Assembly (NCBI GenBank): GCA_046518185.1
Contig: JBKGRZ010000001.1
Coordinates: 1,240,001 to 1,304,000, forward strand
Direction: 5' to 3'
DNA length: 64,000 bases
Origin: Scandinavium vulneris_A
GTDB taxonomy: Bacteria; Pseudomonadota; Gammaproteobacteria; Enterobacterales; Enterobacteriaceae
The notes beneath the pieces are model-generated. The model was given only the letters and a program-made list of their open reading frames with translations. It searched no databases and was not told where the DNA came from. Positions 53,242 through 61,005 of the stretch are shown here, in pieces. Positions within the stretch are counted from its first letter, which is position 1, and the number at the start of each line of letters is the position of its first letter. Both the position numbers and the translations under genes were made by a program.

Positions 53242-54417
53242 ATGCGTAAACAATGGCTTGGGATCTGCATCGCCGCTAGCTTACTGGCGGCATGTACAAG
53301 TGACGATGGGCAACAGCAGCAAACCGTCACCGCACCGAAACCGGCGGTCTGTAATGGCCCTACCGTGGAAATAAGCGGTGCCGATCCGCGCTTTGAAATC
53401 CCGAATCCGTCGGTGAATCAGGACTATCAGCGTGACGGCAAAAATTACAAAATCGTCCAGGATCCGTCGAACTTCAGCCAGGCGGGACTCGCGGCAATTT
53501 ACGATGCCGAACCGGGGAGTAATCTGACCGCCTCGGGCGAAACGTTTGATCCGATGCAGTTGACCGCCGCGCATCCAACGCTGCCGGTTCCGAGCTATGC
53601 CCGCATCACCAACCTGGCAAACGGTCGGATGCTGATTGTGCGCATTAACGATCGCGGCCCGTATGGCAACGATCGCGTGATTTCGCTTTCCCGTGCTGCC
53701 GCCGATCGCCTGAATACGTCGAACAACACCAAAGTCCGAATCGACCCGATTATCGTCGCGCAGGACGGGACGATGTCCGGGCCAGGTACCGCCTGTACCA
53801 CCATCGCCAAACAAACTTACGCCCTGCCGGCTCGCCCAGATTTGAACGGCGGAATGGGCAGCGTGTCCTCTACCCCGCTGGACGCAACCCCGCAAAGTGA
53901 CGTGCGCGCGATCAGCAATGACACGCTGAAACCGGAAGATAACACCGGTGCGCCAGTGAGCAGCAGTGGTTTCCTGGGCGCACAGACCCCGCTGAACAAC
54001 AGCGTGTTGGAAAGCAGTGCTCCGGCGGCCACGCCTGCGGTCGCAGCGGCAGCCGTACAGTCAGCCGCCCCGCAAGCTGTAGCAGCGCAACCCGCCGCCA
54101 CGCAGAGTGCGCCCGTTACGGCTCCTGGCTCCACGCAGGGTAGCGTTGCTCCGGTAACCGCACCTGCCGCCGCCGCATCTGCGGCGACTAGCGGTAGCTA
54201 CGTGGTTCAGGTCGGTGCCGTCAGCGATCAGGCTCGTGCGCAGCAGTATCAACAGCGTCTGAGCCAGCAATTTTCTGTCCCGGGTCGGGTGACGCAAAAC
54301 GGCGCCGTCTGGCGTATCCAGTTAGGGCCGTTTAGCAGTAAATCCGAAGCCGGAACAGTACAACAGCGCCTGCAAAACGAAGCGCAGTTGCAGTCATTTA
54401 TTACTCACGCTAGCTAA
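53242..54417 (+). CDS. rlpA: Septal ring lytic transglycosylase RlpA family lipoprotein
   Basis: A 391-residue outer-membrane lipoprotein. It has the lipobox LLAACTS with cysteine 18. A double-psi beta-barrel domain (about residues 75-165, GLAAIYDAEPGSNLTASGE, RINDRGPYGNDRVISLSRAA) is followed by a long Ala/Pro/Gln/Ser linker and a C-terminal SPOR domain (YVVQVGAVSDQARAQQYQQR) that binds denuded septal glycans. It is about 29 residues longer than E. coli RlpA (362), almost all in the linker. E. coli RlpA shows no clear lytic activity, unlike the Pseudomonas enzyme. Confidence 0.96.
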   Translation: MRKQWLGICIAASLLAACTSDDGQQQQTVTAPKPAVCNGPTVEISGADPRFEIPNPSVNQDYQRDGKNYKIVQDPSNFSQAGLAAIYDAEPGSNLTASGETFDPMQLTAAHPTLPVPSYARITNLANGRMLIVRINDRGPYGNDRVISLSRAAADRLNTSNNTKVRIDPIIVAQDGTMSGPGTACTTIAKQTYALPARPDLNGGMGSVSSTPLDATPQSDVRAISNDTLKPEDNTGAPVSSSGFLGAQTPLNNSVLESSAPAATPAVAAAAVQSAAPQAVAAQPAATQSAPVTAPGSTQGSVAPVTAPAAAASAATSGSYVVQVGAVSDQARAQQYQQRLSQQFSVPGRVTQNGAVWRIQLGPFSSKSEAGTVQQRLQNEAQLQSFITHAS

Positions 54418-54554
54418 CAAGACCGGGCATCCGAACGCAGTGCGTATGTTAAAACCGTTAACAATATCATACGCATTGCAGGATGCCTGCTCCCGGCGCA
54501 TTTGCTATAGTTAGGCACTTTTTTAACTCCATCACGGATGTCGTTGTTCTGACC

Positions 54555-55754
54555 ATGAAGACCTCTTTTTCTGCTCGCTTACTCATCACGGCATTGTCCG
54601 TCGCAGCACTGACCTCCGCTGCCCACGCTGATGACCTGAACATCAAAACCATGATCCCTGGCGTTCCGCAAATTGACGCGGAATCCTACATTCTGATCGA
54701 CTATAACTCAGGTAAAGTCCTGGCCGAGCAGAATGCTGACCAGCGCCGTGACCCGGCAAGTCTGACCAAAATGATGACCAGCTACGTCATCGGCCAGGCG
54801 ATGAAAGCGGGCAAATTTAAAGAATCCGATCTCGTTACCGTGGGTACCGACGCATGGGCGACCGGTAACCCGGTATTCAAAGGTTCATCACTGATGTTCC
54901 TGAAGCCTGGCATGCAGGTGCCTGTTTCCCAGCTGATTCGCGGTATCAACCTGCAGTCCGGGAACGACGCCTGTGTGGCGATGGCGGACTATGTCGCCGG
55001 TAGTCAGGACGCCTTTGTTGGCCTGATGAACAGCTATGTCAGCGCCCTGGGCCTGAAAAACTCCCACTTCCAGACCGTTCACGGCCTGGATGCAGACGGT
55101 CAGTACAGCTCGGCGCGCGATATGGCGATGATTGGCCAGGCGCTGATCCGCGATGTGCCGAACGAATACACCATCTACAAAGAGAAAGAGTTCACTTTCA
55201 ACGGCATCCGTCAGATGAACCGTAACGGTCTGCTGTGGGACAACAGCCTGAAGGTGGATGGCATTAAAACCGGTCACACTGATAAAGCGGGTTATAACCT
55301 GGTTGCGTCCGCCACCGAAGGCCAGATGCGTCTGATCTCTGCGGTGATGGGCGGTCGGACCTACAAAGGTCGTGAAACCGAAAGCAAGAAACTGCTGACC
55401 TGGGGCTTCCGCTTCTTCGAAACCGTGAACCCACTGAAAGCAGGCAAAGAGTTTGCCTCTGAGCCAGCCTGGTTTGGCGACACCGACCGTGCATCGTTGG
55501 GCGTGGATAAAGACGTGTATCTGACCATCCCACGCGGTCGTATGAAGGACCTGAAAGCCAGCTACACCCTGAACAACGTTGAACTGCACGCCCCACTGCA
55601 GAAAAACCAGGTGGTTGGCACCATTAACTTCCAGCTCGACGGTAAGACCATCGAACAGCGTCCGCTGGTGGTGTTGCAGGAAATTCCAGAGGGTAACTTC
55701 TTCGGTAAGATCATTGATTACATTAAATTAATGTTCCACCACTGGTTTGGTTAA
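54555..55754 (+). CDS. dacA: D-alanyl-D-alanine carboxypeptidase DacA (PBP5)
   Basis: A 399-residue penicillin-binding protein that trims the terminal D-alanine from pentapeptides. The signal peptide is cut after SAAHA. The active-site motifs are SLTK in PASLTKMMTSY, SGN in LQSGNDACVA and KTG in GIKTGHTDKAG. The C-terminal amphipathic anchor is KIIDYIKLMFHHWFG. The start at 54555 gives the family signal peptide; upstream in-frame codons lie in the promoter region. Confidence 0.98.
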   Translation: MKTSFSARLLITALSVAALTSAAHADDLNIKTMIPGVPQIDAESYILIDYNSGKVLAEQNADQRRDPASLTKMMTSYVIGQAMKAGKFKESDLVTVGTDAWATGNPVFKGSSLMFLKPGMQVPVSQLIRGINLQSGNDACVAMADYVAGSQDAFVGLMNSYVSALGLKNSHFQTVHGLDADGQYSSARDMAMIGQALIRDVPNEYTIYKEKEFTFNGIRQMNRNGLLWDNSLKVDGIKTGHTDKAGYNLVASATEGQMRLISAVMGGRTYKGRETESKKLLTWGFRFFETVNPLKAGKEFASEPAWFGDTDRASLGVDKDVYLTIPRGRMKDLKASYTLNNVELHAPLQKNQVVGTINFQLDGKTIEQRPLVVLQEIPEGNFFGKIIDYIKLMFHHWFG

Positions 55755-55809
55755 AAAATACACACTTGAAAGTGTGATTTCCATCCCCATATACTACGCA
55801 TGACAATAA

Positions 55810-55845
55810 CTGCTCCCGTGCCCCGCGCGGGAGCAGTTCTTTTTA
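55810..55845 (+). terminator. Rho-independent terminator of dacA
   Basis: A 9-bp perfect stem CTGCTCCCG/CGGGAGCAG with a 9-nt GC-rich loop is followed by TTCTTTTT. It lies about 55 bp after the dacA stop and just before ybeD. Confidence 0.9.
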
Positions 55846-55861
55846 AACCACCGGAGCTGAC

Positions 55862-56125
55862 ATGAAAACCAAACTTAACGAACTGCTTGAATTCCCTACT
55901 TCATTTACCTACAAGGTAATGGGTCTGGCGAAGCCTGAGCTGGTTGACCAGGTGGTGGAAGTGGTGCAGCGCCATGCGCCAGGTGATTACTCTCCGCAGG
56001 TAAAACCAAGCAGCAAAGGCAACTACCACTCGGTATCTATCACCATTAATGCGACCCACATCGAGCAGGTCGAAACCCTGTACGAAGAGCTGGGTAACAT
56101 CGAAATCGTACGTATGGTGCTGTAA
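55862..56125 (+). CDS. ybeD: DUF493 family protein YbeD
   Basis: An 87-residue ferredoxin-like alpha/beta protein resembling the regulatory domain of allosteric enzymes. It is the same length as E. coli and very conserved. The function is unknown; its steady position next to lipB suggests a link to lipoate attachment, which is only an inference. It is preceded by CCGGAG and the dacA terminator. Confidence 0.95.
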   Translation: MKTKLNELLEFPTSFTYKVMGLAKPELVDQVVEVVQRHAPGDYSPQVKPSSKGNYHSVSITINATHIEQVETLYEELGNIEIVRMVL

Positions 56126-56215
56126 TCCCGTTTGCCCGGAGTGCTCCGGGCAACTCCTTCCCTGCTCTGTGATATACTCTTCGCCCCTGTTTTCCCGTTC
56201 CGCGGAGATGTCGTT

Positions 56216-56857
56216 TTGGATCTGAACACCCTCCTCGTCCGCCAGCTAGGCGTACAGCCCTACGAGCCTGTGTCACAGGCGATGCATGACTTTACTGACC
56301 ACCGTGATGAAACCACTCCGGATGAAATCTGGCTGGTGGAGCATCAGCCCGTCTTTACCCAGGGTCAGGCCGGAAAAGCAGAACATGTGCTGGTTCCCGG
56401 TGATATTCCGGTGATTCAAAGCGATCGCGGCGGCCAGGTGACCTATCACGGGCCGGGGCAACAGGTGATGTACGTGCTGTTAGATTTGAAGCGCCGCAAA
56501 CTCGGGGTACGCGAACTGGTCACGCTGCTGGAGCAGACGGTGGTCAATACGCTGGCTGAATTCGGGATTGAAGCCCATCCACGCGCCGATGCGCCTGGGG
56601 TATATGTCGGTGAACGTAAAATATGTTCGCTCGGGTTGCGCATTAGAAAAGGCTGCTCGTTCCATGGTCTGGCGCTCAATGTTGCCATGGATTTATCGCC
56701 GTTTTTACGGATTAACCCTTGCGGTTATGCGGGAATGGAAATGACGCAAATGCAGCACTGGGTACCTGACGTCCAACCCGAAAATATTTCTCCGCTGCTG
56801 GTCTCGCATTTTTTAGCCCTGCTAAACAATCCACCTCATAAATATATTACAGCTTAA
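56216..56857 (+). CDS. lipB: Octanoyl-[acyl-carrier protein]-protein N-octanoyltransferase LipB
   Basis: A 213-residue enzyme moving octanoate from ACP to the lipoyl domains of 2-oxo-acid dehydrogenases and GcvH; same length as E. coli. The conserved GQAGKAEHVL, RGGQVTYHGPGQQ, and the catalytic cysteine in KICSLGLRI (about 169) with its nearby lysine are present. I chose the TTG at 56216 because it gives the family N-terminus (LxLNTLLVRQLG) with CGGAGA upstream. The frame is open further up to an ATG at 56132, but that stretch is promoter-like (GATATACTCTT). Confidence 0.95.
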   Translation: MDLNTLLVRQLGVQPYEPVSQAMHDFTDHRDETTPDEIWLVEHQPVFTQGQAGKAEHVLVPGDIPVIQSDRGGQVTYHGPGQQVMYVLLDLKRRKLGVRELVTLLEQTVVNTLAEFGIEAHPRADAPGVYVGERKICSLGLRIRKGCSFHGLALNVAMDLSPFLRINPCGYAGMEMTQMQHWVPDVQPENISPLLVSHFLALLNNPPHKYITA

Positions 56858-56871
56858 TATATTATACATCC

Positions 56872-56894
56872 GGACCTGATATTTTGTCGGGTCC
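56872..56894 (+). terminator. Hairpin after lipB, candidate terminator
   Basis: GGACCTGA pairs with TCGGGTCC (one T-G pair) around loop TATTTTG, 14 bp after the lipB stop. It is followed by CTGGTCCTTTT rather than a clean T run. The rest of the gap to 57156 is AT-rich and holds no gene. Confidence 0.5.
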
Positions 56895-57122
56895 CTGGTC
56901 CTTTTGCCTGGTTTTCCTTTACATTATTCACATCTTTCTATATTTTTTCTGCGCCTGGCGAAGAAGTGACTTGTCGCCTACAAAATTTGACGTTAACACA
57001 CCACTACAAAGAAGAGACGGCTCCGCAGCTCAAGATATAACTCATTGTTCACCGTGAAATAAATCCTGTCTCCGCGTAAAACCGCCGCTCAAACATAATA
57101 ACAATAAATATTTTTTCAACTA

Positions 57123-57141
57123 TCATTCATATTGTGAATGA
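57123..57141. promoter_or_regulatory. Inverted repeat just before ybeF
   Basis: TCATTCA-TATTG-TGAATGA is a perfect 7-bp inverted repeat 15 bp before the GTG start of the LysR-type gene ybeF. Its position suggests a self-regulatory operator, but it also overlaps the likely ribosome-binding region. No match to a named site. Confidence 0.4.
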
Positions 57142-57156
57142 ATACGGAGTACAAGT

Positions 57157-58110
57157 GTGGAATATAACGAAAAGCCGGAAAGCCGAATAAATCCTCGTCT
57201 GGAGAGTGATACCCCGCAAATTTTTCGAACATTGCGAAATATCGATCTCAATTTACTGACGATTTTCGAGGCCGTATATGTACATAAAGGCATCGTTAAT
57301 GCAGCGAAAATTCTGAATCTTACCCCCTCTGCTATTAGCCAATCCATTCAGAAACTTCGTACTATATTTCCCGATCCACTTTTTATCCGCAAAGGACAAG
57401 GCGTCACCCCCACCGCCTATGCCACTCATCTGCATGAGTACATCAGTCAGGGCCTGGAGTCTATTCTGGGCGCGCTTGATTTGACCGGTAGCTATGACAA
57501 ACAGCGAACCATAACGATTGGGACCTCACCGACGGTAGGTGCCCTGGTCATGCCGGCCATCTACCAGACCATCAAAGAAAAATTCCCCCAGTTGCTGCTG
57601 CGCAATATTCCGGTCACCGACGTTGGCCTCCAGCTCAGTCAGTTCCAGACCGATTTGGTTATCGACAGCAGCGTGCATAACACCCGGGCGTTAAGCCATC
57701 ACGTGCTGTACAGCGACCGGATAGTGTTGGTGGCACGTGCGGGGCATCCAGTGTTTAAAGGCCCACATTCGCAGGAAGTACTTAGTCAGTACGAATTCAC
57801 CCTACTGATGATGGAAGGGGCTACGCATGCCGACCTGCGTAAACGTGTAAATGAGATGTTCCCGGAACGGCAGATTAGCTTCAGCAGTTACAACCTTGTG
57901 ACGATTGCTGCCCTGATCGGCAGTAGCGACCTGGTCGGCTTAATGCCCGCGCGCTTCTTCACGTTGTTTGCTCGCTGCTGGCCATTGCAGGTTGTCGATT
58001 TTGTACCCTTGCGGGATGAATCGGTCGATTTTTCACTGCATTACAATAAGCTCAGCATGCGCGATCCCGTGCTGCAAAGTGTGATCACCGCCATACGCCA
58101 GGCGTTCTGA
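57157..58110 (+). CDS. ybeF: LysR-type transcriptional regulator YbeF
   Basis: A 317-residue LTTR, the same length as E. coli YbeF. A helix-turn-helix (about residues 30-80: IDLNLLTIFEAVYVHKGIVN, LTPSAISQSIQKLR) is preceded by an extra 25-residue tail (PESRINPRLESDTPQIFRTL). A substrate-binding domain follows. The DNA-binding part is near identical to E. coli while the effector domain diverges. GTG start. The ligand and targets are unknown. It lies directly upstream of lipA. Confidence 0.93.
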   Translation: MEYNEKPESRINPRLESDTPQIFRTLRNIDLNLLTIFEAVYVHKGIVNAAKILNLTPSAISQSIQKLRTIFPDPLFIRKGQGVTPTAYATHLHEYISQGLESILGALDLTGSYDKQRTITIGTSPTVGALVMPAIYQTIKEKFPQLLLRNIPVTDVGLQLSQFQTDLVIDSSVHNTRALSHHVLYSDRIVLVARAGHPVFKGPHSQEVLSQYEFTLLMMEGATHADLRKRVNEMFPERQISFSSYNLVTIAALIGSSDLVGLMPARFFTLFARCWPLQVVDFVPLRDESVDFSLHYNKLSMRDPVLQSVITAIRQAF

Positions 58111-58321
58111 GCGTTCTAAAACCCGCTCTTTTCTGCTGTTTTGTGCGGCATAAAGCACATAAAGCAACAACTGGTTTACAATTTGCCGGGCTGGCAGGCT
58201 GCTTTATCACCTTGATTGATGATATACTGCCAGCCATCAGATTCAAAAATAGTTGATAATTACAACATTCCCTTGAATTGAAACGCTTTCCTTCGTTACT
58301 CGCAACTGGAACACGCACGCT

Positions 58322-59287
58322 ATGAGTAAACCCATTGTGATGGAACGCGGTGTTAAGTACCGCGACGCCGATAAAATGGCCCTTATCCCGGTCAAAAACG
58401 TGGCTATCGAGCGCGAAGCGCTGCTGAGAAAACCGGAATGGATGAAAATCAAACTTCCGGCTGACTCCACCCGCATTCAGGGGATTAAGGCGGCCATGCG
58501 TAAAAATGGCCTGCACTCGGTGTGCGAAGAAGCCTCCTGCCCTAACCTCGCGGAATGTTTCAACCACGGCACGGCCACCTTTATGATCCTCGGTGCTATC
58601 TGCACCCGTCGTTGTCCGTTCTGCGACGTGGCCCACGGTCGCCCTGTTGCGCCGGACGCCAACGAACCGCAGAAACTGGCGCAAACTATCGCTGATATGG
58701 CGCTGCGTTATGTGGTTATCACTTCCGTTGACCGCGACGACCTGCGCGACGGTGGTGCACAGCATTTTGCCGATTGTATCGACGCTATCCGCGAAAAGAA
58801 CCCAACGATTAAAATCGAAACGCTGGTTCCGGATTTCCGTGGTCGTATGGATCGCGCTCTGGAAATTCTTACCGCGACGCCGCCAGACGTGTTCAACCAC
58901 AACCTGGAAAACGTACCGCGCATTTATCGCCAGGTTCGTCCAGGTGCTGACTACAACTGGTCATTGAAACTGCTGGAGCGTTTTAAAGAAGCGCACCCGG
59001 ACATCCCGACCAAGTCTGGTTTGATGGTTGGCCTGGGAGAAACTAACGCGGAAATCGTAGAAGTGATGCGCGACCTGCGCCGCCACGGTGTGACCATGCT
59101 GACGCTGGGCCAGTATCTGCAGCCAAGCCGCCACCACCTGCCGGTTCAGCGCTACGTCAGCCCGGACGAGTTTGAAGAGATGAAAGCGGAAGCGCTGGCG
59201 ATGGGCTTCACCCACGCGGCCTGCGGTCCTTTCGTCCGTTCTTCTTACCACGCCGATCTGCAGGCTAAAGGTCTCGAAGTTAAGTAA
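58322..59287 (+). CDS. lipA: Lipoyl synthase
   Basis: A 321-residue radical-SAM enzyme inserting two sulfurs into the octanoyl chain made by LipB. The auxiliary cluster motif is CEEASCPNLAEC, the radical-SAM motif CTRRCPFCD, and the C-terminal RSSY serine that ligates the auxiliary cluster is present (FVRSSYHADLQA). Length equals E. coli. Confidence 0.99.
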   Translation: MSKPIVMERGVKYRDADKMALIPVKNVAIEREALLRKPEWMKIKLPADSTRIQGIKAAMRKNGLHSVCEEASCPNLAECFNHGTATFMILGAICTRRCPFCDVAHGRPVAPDANEPQKLAQTIADMALRYVVITSVDRDDLRDGGAQHFADCIDAIREKNPTIKIETLVPDFRGRMDRALEILTATPPDVFNHNLENVPRIYRQVRPGADYNWSLKLLERFKEAHPDIPTKSGLMVGLGETNAEIVEVMRDLRRHGVTMLTLGQYLQPSRHHLPVQRYVSPDEFEEMKAEALAMGFTHAACGPFVRSSYHADLQAKGLEVK

Positions 59288-59306
59288 TCTTTGCCACATC
59301 AAACAG

Positions 59307-59337
59307 AGGCCGCCGCGTATTCGCCGCGGCCTTTTTA
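59307..59337 (+). terminator. Rho-independent terminator of lipA
   Basis: The stem AGGCCGC/GCGGCCT with a GC-rich inner loop is followed by TTTTTATTTT. It starts 20 bp after the lipA stop and isolates lipA from the following cassette. Confidence 0.9.
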
Positions 59338-59363
59338 TTTTGGCGCATGATGTACACCTTTCA

Positions 59364-59378
59364 GCACCATCCCGGTGC
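59364..59378 (+). promoter_or_regulatory. NtrC-type enhancer palindrome upstream of the purine cassette
   Basis: GCACC-ATCCC-GGTGC is a perfect NtrC core (GCACC-N5-GGTGC), followed by AAT as at glnA. Its centre is about 140 bp upstream of the transcription start predicted from the sigma-54 element at 59486, the same distance as a glnA enhancer. It is flanked by a direct repeat TACACCTT (59353-59360 and 59381-59388). Confidence 0.7.
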
Positions 59379-59485
59379 AATACACCTTCAGTGAAACTTT
59401 TGACTCACCCTTAGCTTTTGTCTTTTCTGCATTAAATCAGCGTCATCAGCCTTGGTCTGCCTTTTTTCCCCTCCATTTGAATTTG

Positions 59486-59501
59486 TGGATCGTTTCATGC
59501 A
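59486..59501 (+). promoter_or_regulatory. Sigma-54 type -24/-12 promoter
   Basis: TGGATCGTTTCATGCA keeps the invariant GG and GC ten bases apart and matches most of the consensus TGGCACG-N4-TTGCA (TGG, CG, TGCA). It would start transcription near 59512, giving a leader of about 25 nt that includes the AAGGAG ribosome-binding site before the permease. Together with the NtrC-type site upstream it predicts nitrogen control. Not tested. Confidence 0.65.
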
Positions 59502-59536
59502 TTACCTTCTTCATCCAGAACTGAAGGAGTGGCTCC

Positions 59537-60925
59537 ATGTCTGAACATACACCTGACTCACTGATTTACGGGCTGGAAGAGAAGCCCGCCCCGCTTCCGG
59601 CGTTTTTAACCGCACTCCAGCACGTGCTGGCGAGTCTGGTCGGGATTATCACCCCACCGCTGATTGTCGGCTCAGTTTTAGGCCTGAATGCCTATCTACC
59701 GTGGCTCATCAGCATGTCGCTGATTGTCTCGGGTGTAGGGACGTTCTTACAGGCACGGCGTATCTTTGGTATCGGCGCGGGGATGATTTGCCTACAGGGC
59801 ACCAGTTTTGCCTTTCTGAGCGTGCTGCTTGCCGCCGGGTTTAGCGTCAAAAGCAAGGGCGGCGGGCCAGAACAGATCATGGCCATGATTTTCGGCCTGA
59901 CGTTTGTGGCGGCGTTTATCCCGATGGTGGTCAGTCGTTTTCTCGGGCAATTACGCCGGGTCATTACTCCGCTGGTCAGCGGCACCGTGGTATGCCTGAT
60001 CGGGATTAGCCTGATCAAAGTCAGCATCACCGATTGGGGCGGCGGGCATAACGTGAAAGATTTCGGCGCGCCGGGCAATTTGCTGCTCGGCCTGTTGACG
60101 CTCGGCACCATTGTCCTTTTCAGCCGCGCCCGCAGCCGCTGGCTGCGATTAAGCGCGGTGATCCTCGGGATTGCCATCGGCTGTATCGCGGCTTGGTTTA
60201 GCGGAAAGCTGAGCTGGCAGCCATTTAATCAGGCGTGGATTGCAGTGCCACAACCTTTCCGCTTTGGTTTCGATTTTGACTACAGCCTCTTTTTACCCTT
60301 GGCACTGATCTCGCTCATCAGCATTCTGGAAGCGGTGGGCGACCTTACCGCCAACTGCCTGTTGTCACGCCAGCCGATTGAAGGTGAGCGTTATGTGGCG
60401 CGCCTAAAGGGCGGAATTCTCGCCGATGGCGTGAGCTGCATCCTGGCCGCAATGTTCTCTGCCCTGCCGAGTACTACCTTTGCGCAGAACAACGGCGTTA
60501 TCCAAATGACCGGCGTTGCCAGTCGTCACGTAGGCATCTGGATTGGCGCCCTGTTGGCGCTGCTGGGGTTGTTTCCTGTCTTTGGTGCCATCGTGCAACA
60601 GATCCCCGCCCCGGTACTGGGCGGTGCGACGCTGGTGATGTTTGGCAGCGTGCTGGCCGCCGGGATCCGCATCATGACCCAATCCCCATTGACCCGCCGG
60701 GACATGCTGATTATCGCGGTCTCATTTGGTATCGGTCTGGGCATTGAGGCAGAACCTGAGTTTCTGAGTCATTTGCCTGCGGTATGCAAAAGCCTGTTTG
60801 GTTCGGCCATCGCCAGCGGTGGCTTGATGGCAATGTTGCTTAATCTGGTGCTGCCCGCTGAGCGTAACGACAGCGACGAGCTGGCCGCTCAACCGGTCAT
60901 TGACCACCCCGCCATCGAAAAATAA
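59537..60925 (+). CDS. NCS2-family purine permease (XanP/XanQ-like)
   Basis: A 462-residue inner-membrane proton symporter with about 12-14 hydrophobic segments. The NCS2 motif QNNGVIQMTGVASR (about residues 315-328) and the histidine in helix 1 (ALQHVLASLVGIITPPL) are as in the xanthine permeases XanP and XanQ. It is closer to those than to the urate carrier UacT, which has QNVG at this place. The substrate is probably an oxidised purine such as xanthine, urate or 8-oxoguanine, inferred from the next gene. AAGGAG precedes the ATG. The gene is absent from this place in E. coli. Confidence 0.88.
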   Translation: MSEHTPDSLIYGLEEKPAPLPAFLTALQHVLASLVGIITPPLIVGSVLGLNAYLPWLISMSLIVSGVGTFLQARRIFGIGAGMICLQGTSFAFLSVLLAAGFSVKSKGGGPEQIMAMIFGLTFVAAFIPMVVSRFLGQLRRVITPLVSGTVVCLIGISLIKVSITDWGGGHNVKDFGAPGNLLLGLLTLGTIVLFSRARSRWLRLSAVILGIAIGCIAAWFSGKLSWQPFNQAWIAVPQPFRFGFDFDYSLFLPLALISLISILEAVGDLTANCLLSRQPIEGERYVARLKGGILADGVSCILAAMFSALPSTTFAQNNGVIQMTGVASRHVGIWIGALLALLGLFPVFGAIVQQIPAPVLGGATLVMFGSVLAAGIRIMTQSPLTRRDMLIIAVSFGIGLGIEAEPEFLSHLPAVCKSLFGSAIASGGLMAMLLNLVLPAERNDSDELAAQPVIDHPAIEK

Positions 60926-61005
60926 CCGCGCATCATGCGCCCCTGGATCAGCAGACAGGGCATAACTGAGCTGACTCTCTCATTCACCAACCGGAGGAGT
61001 TAGCG

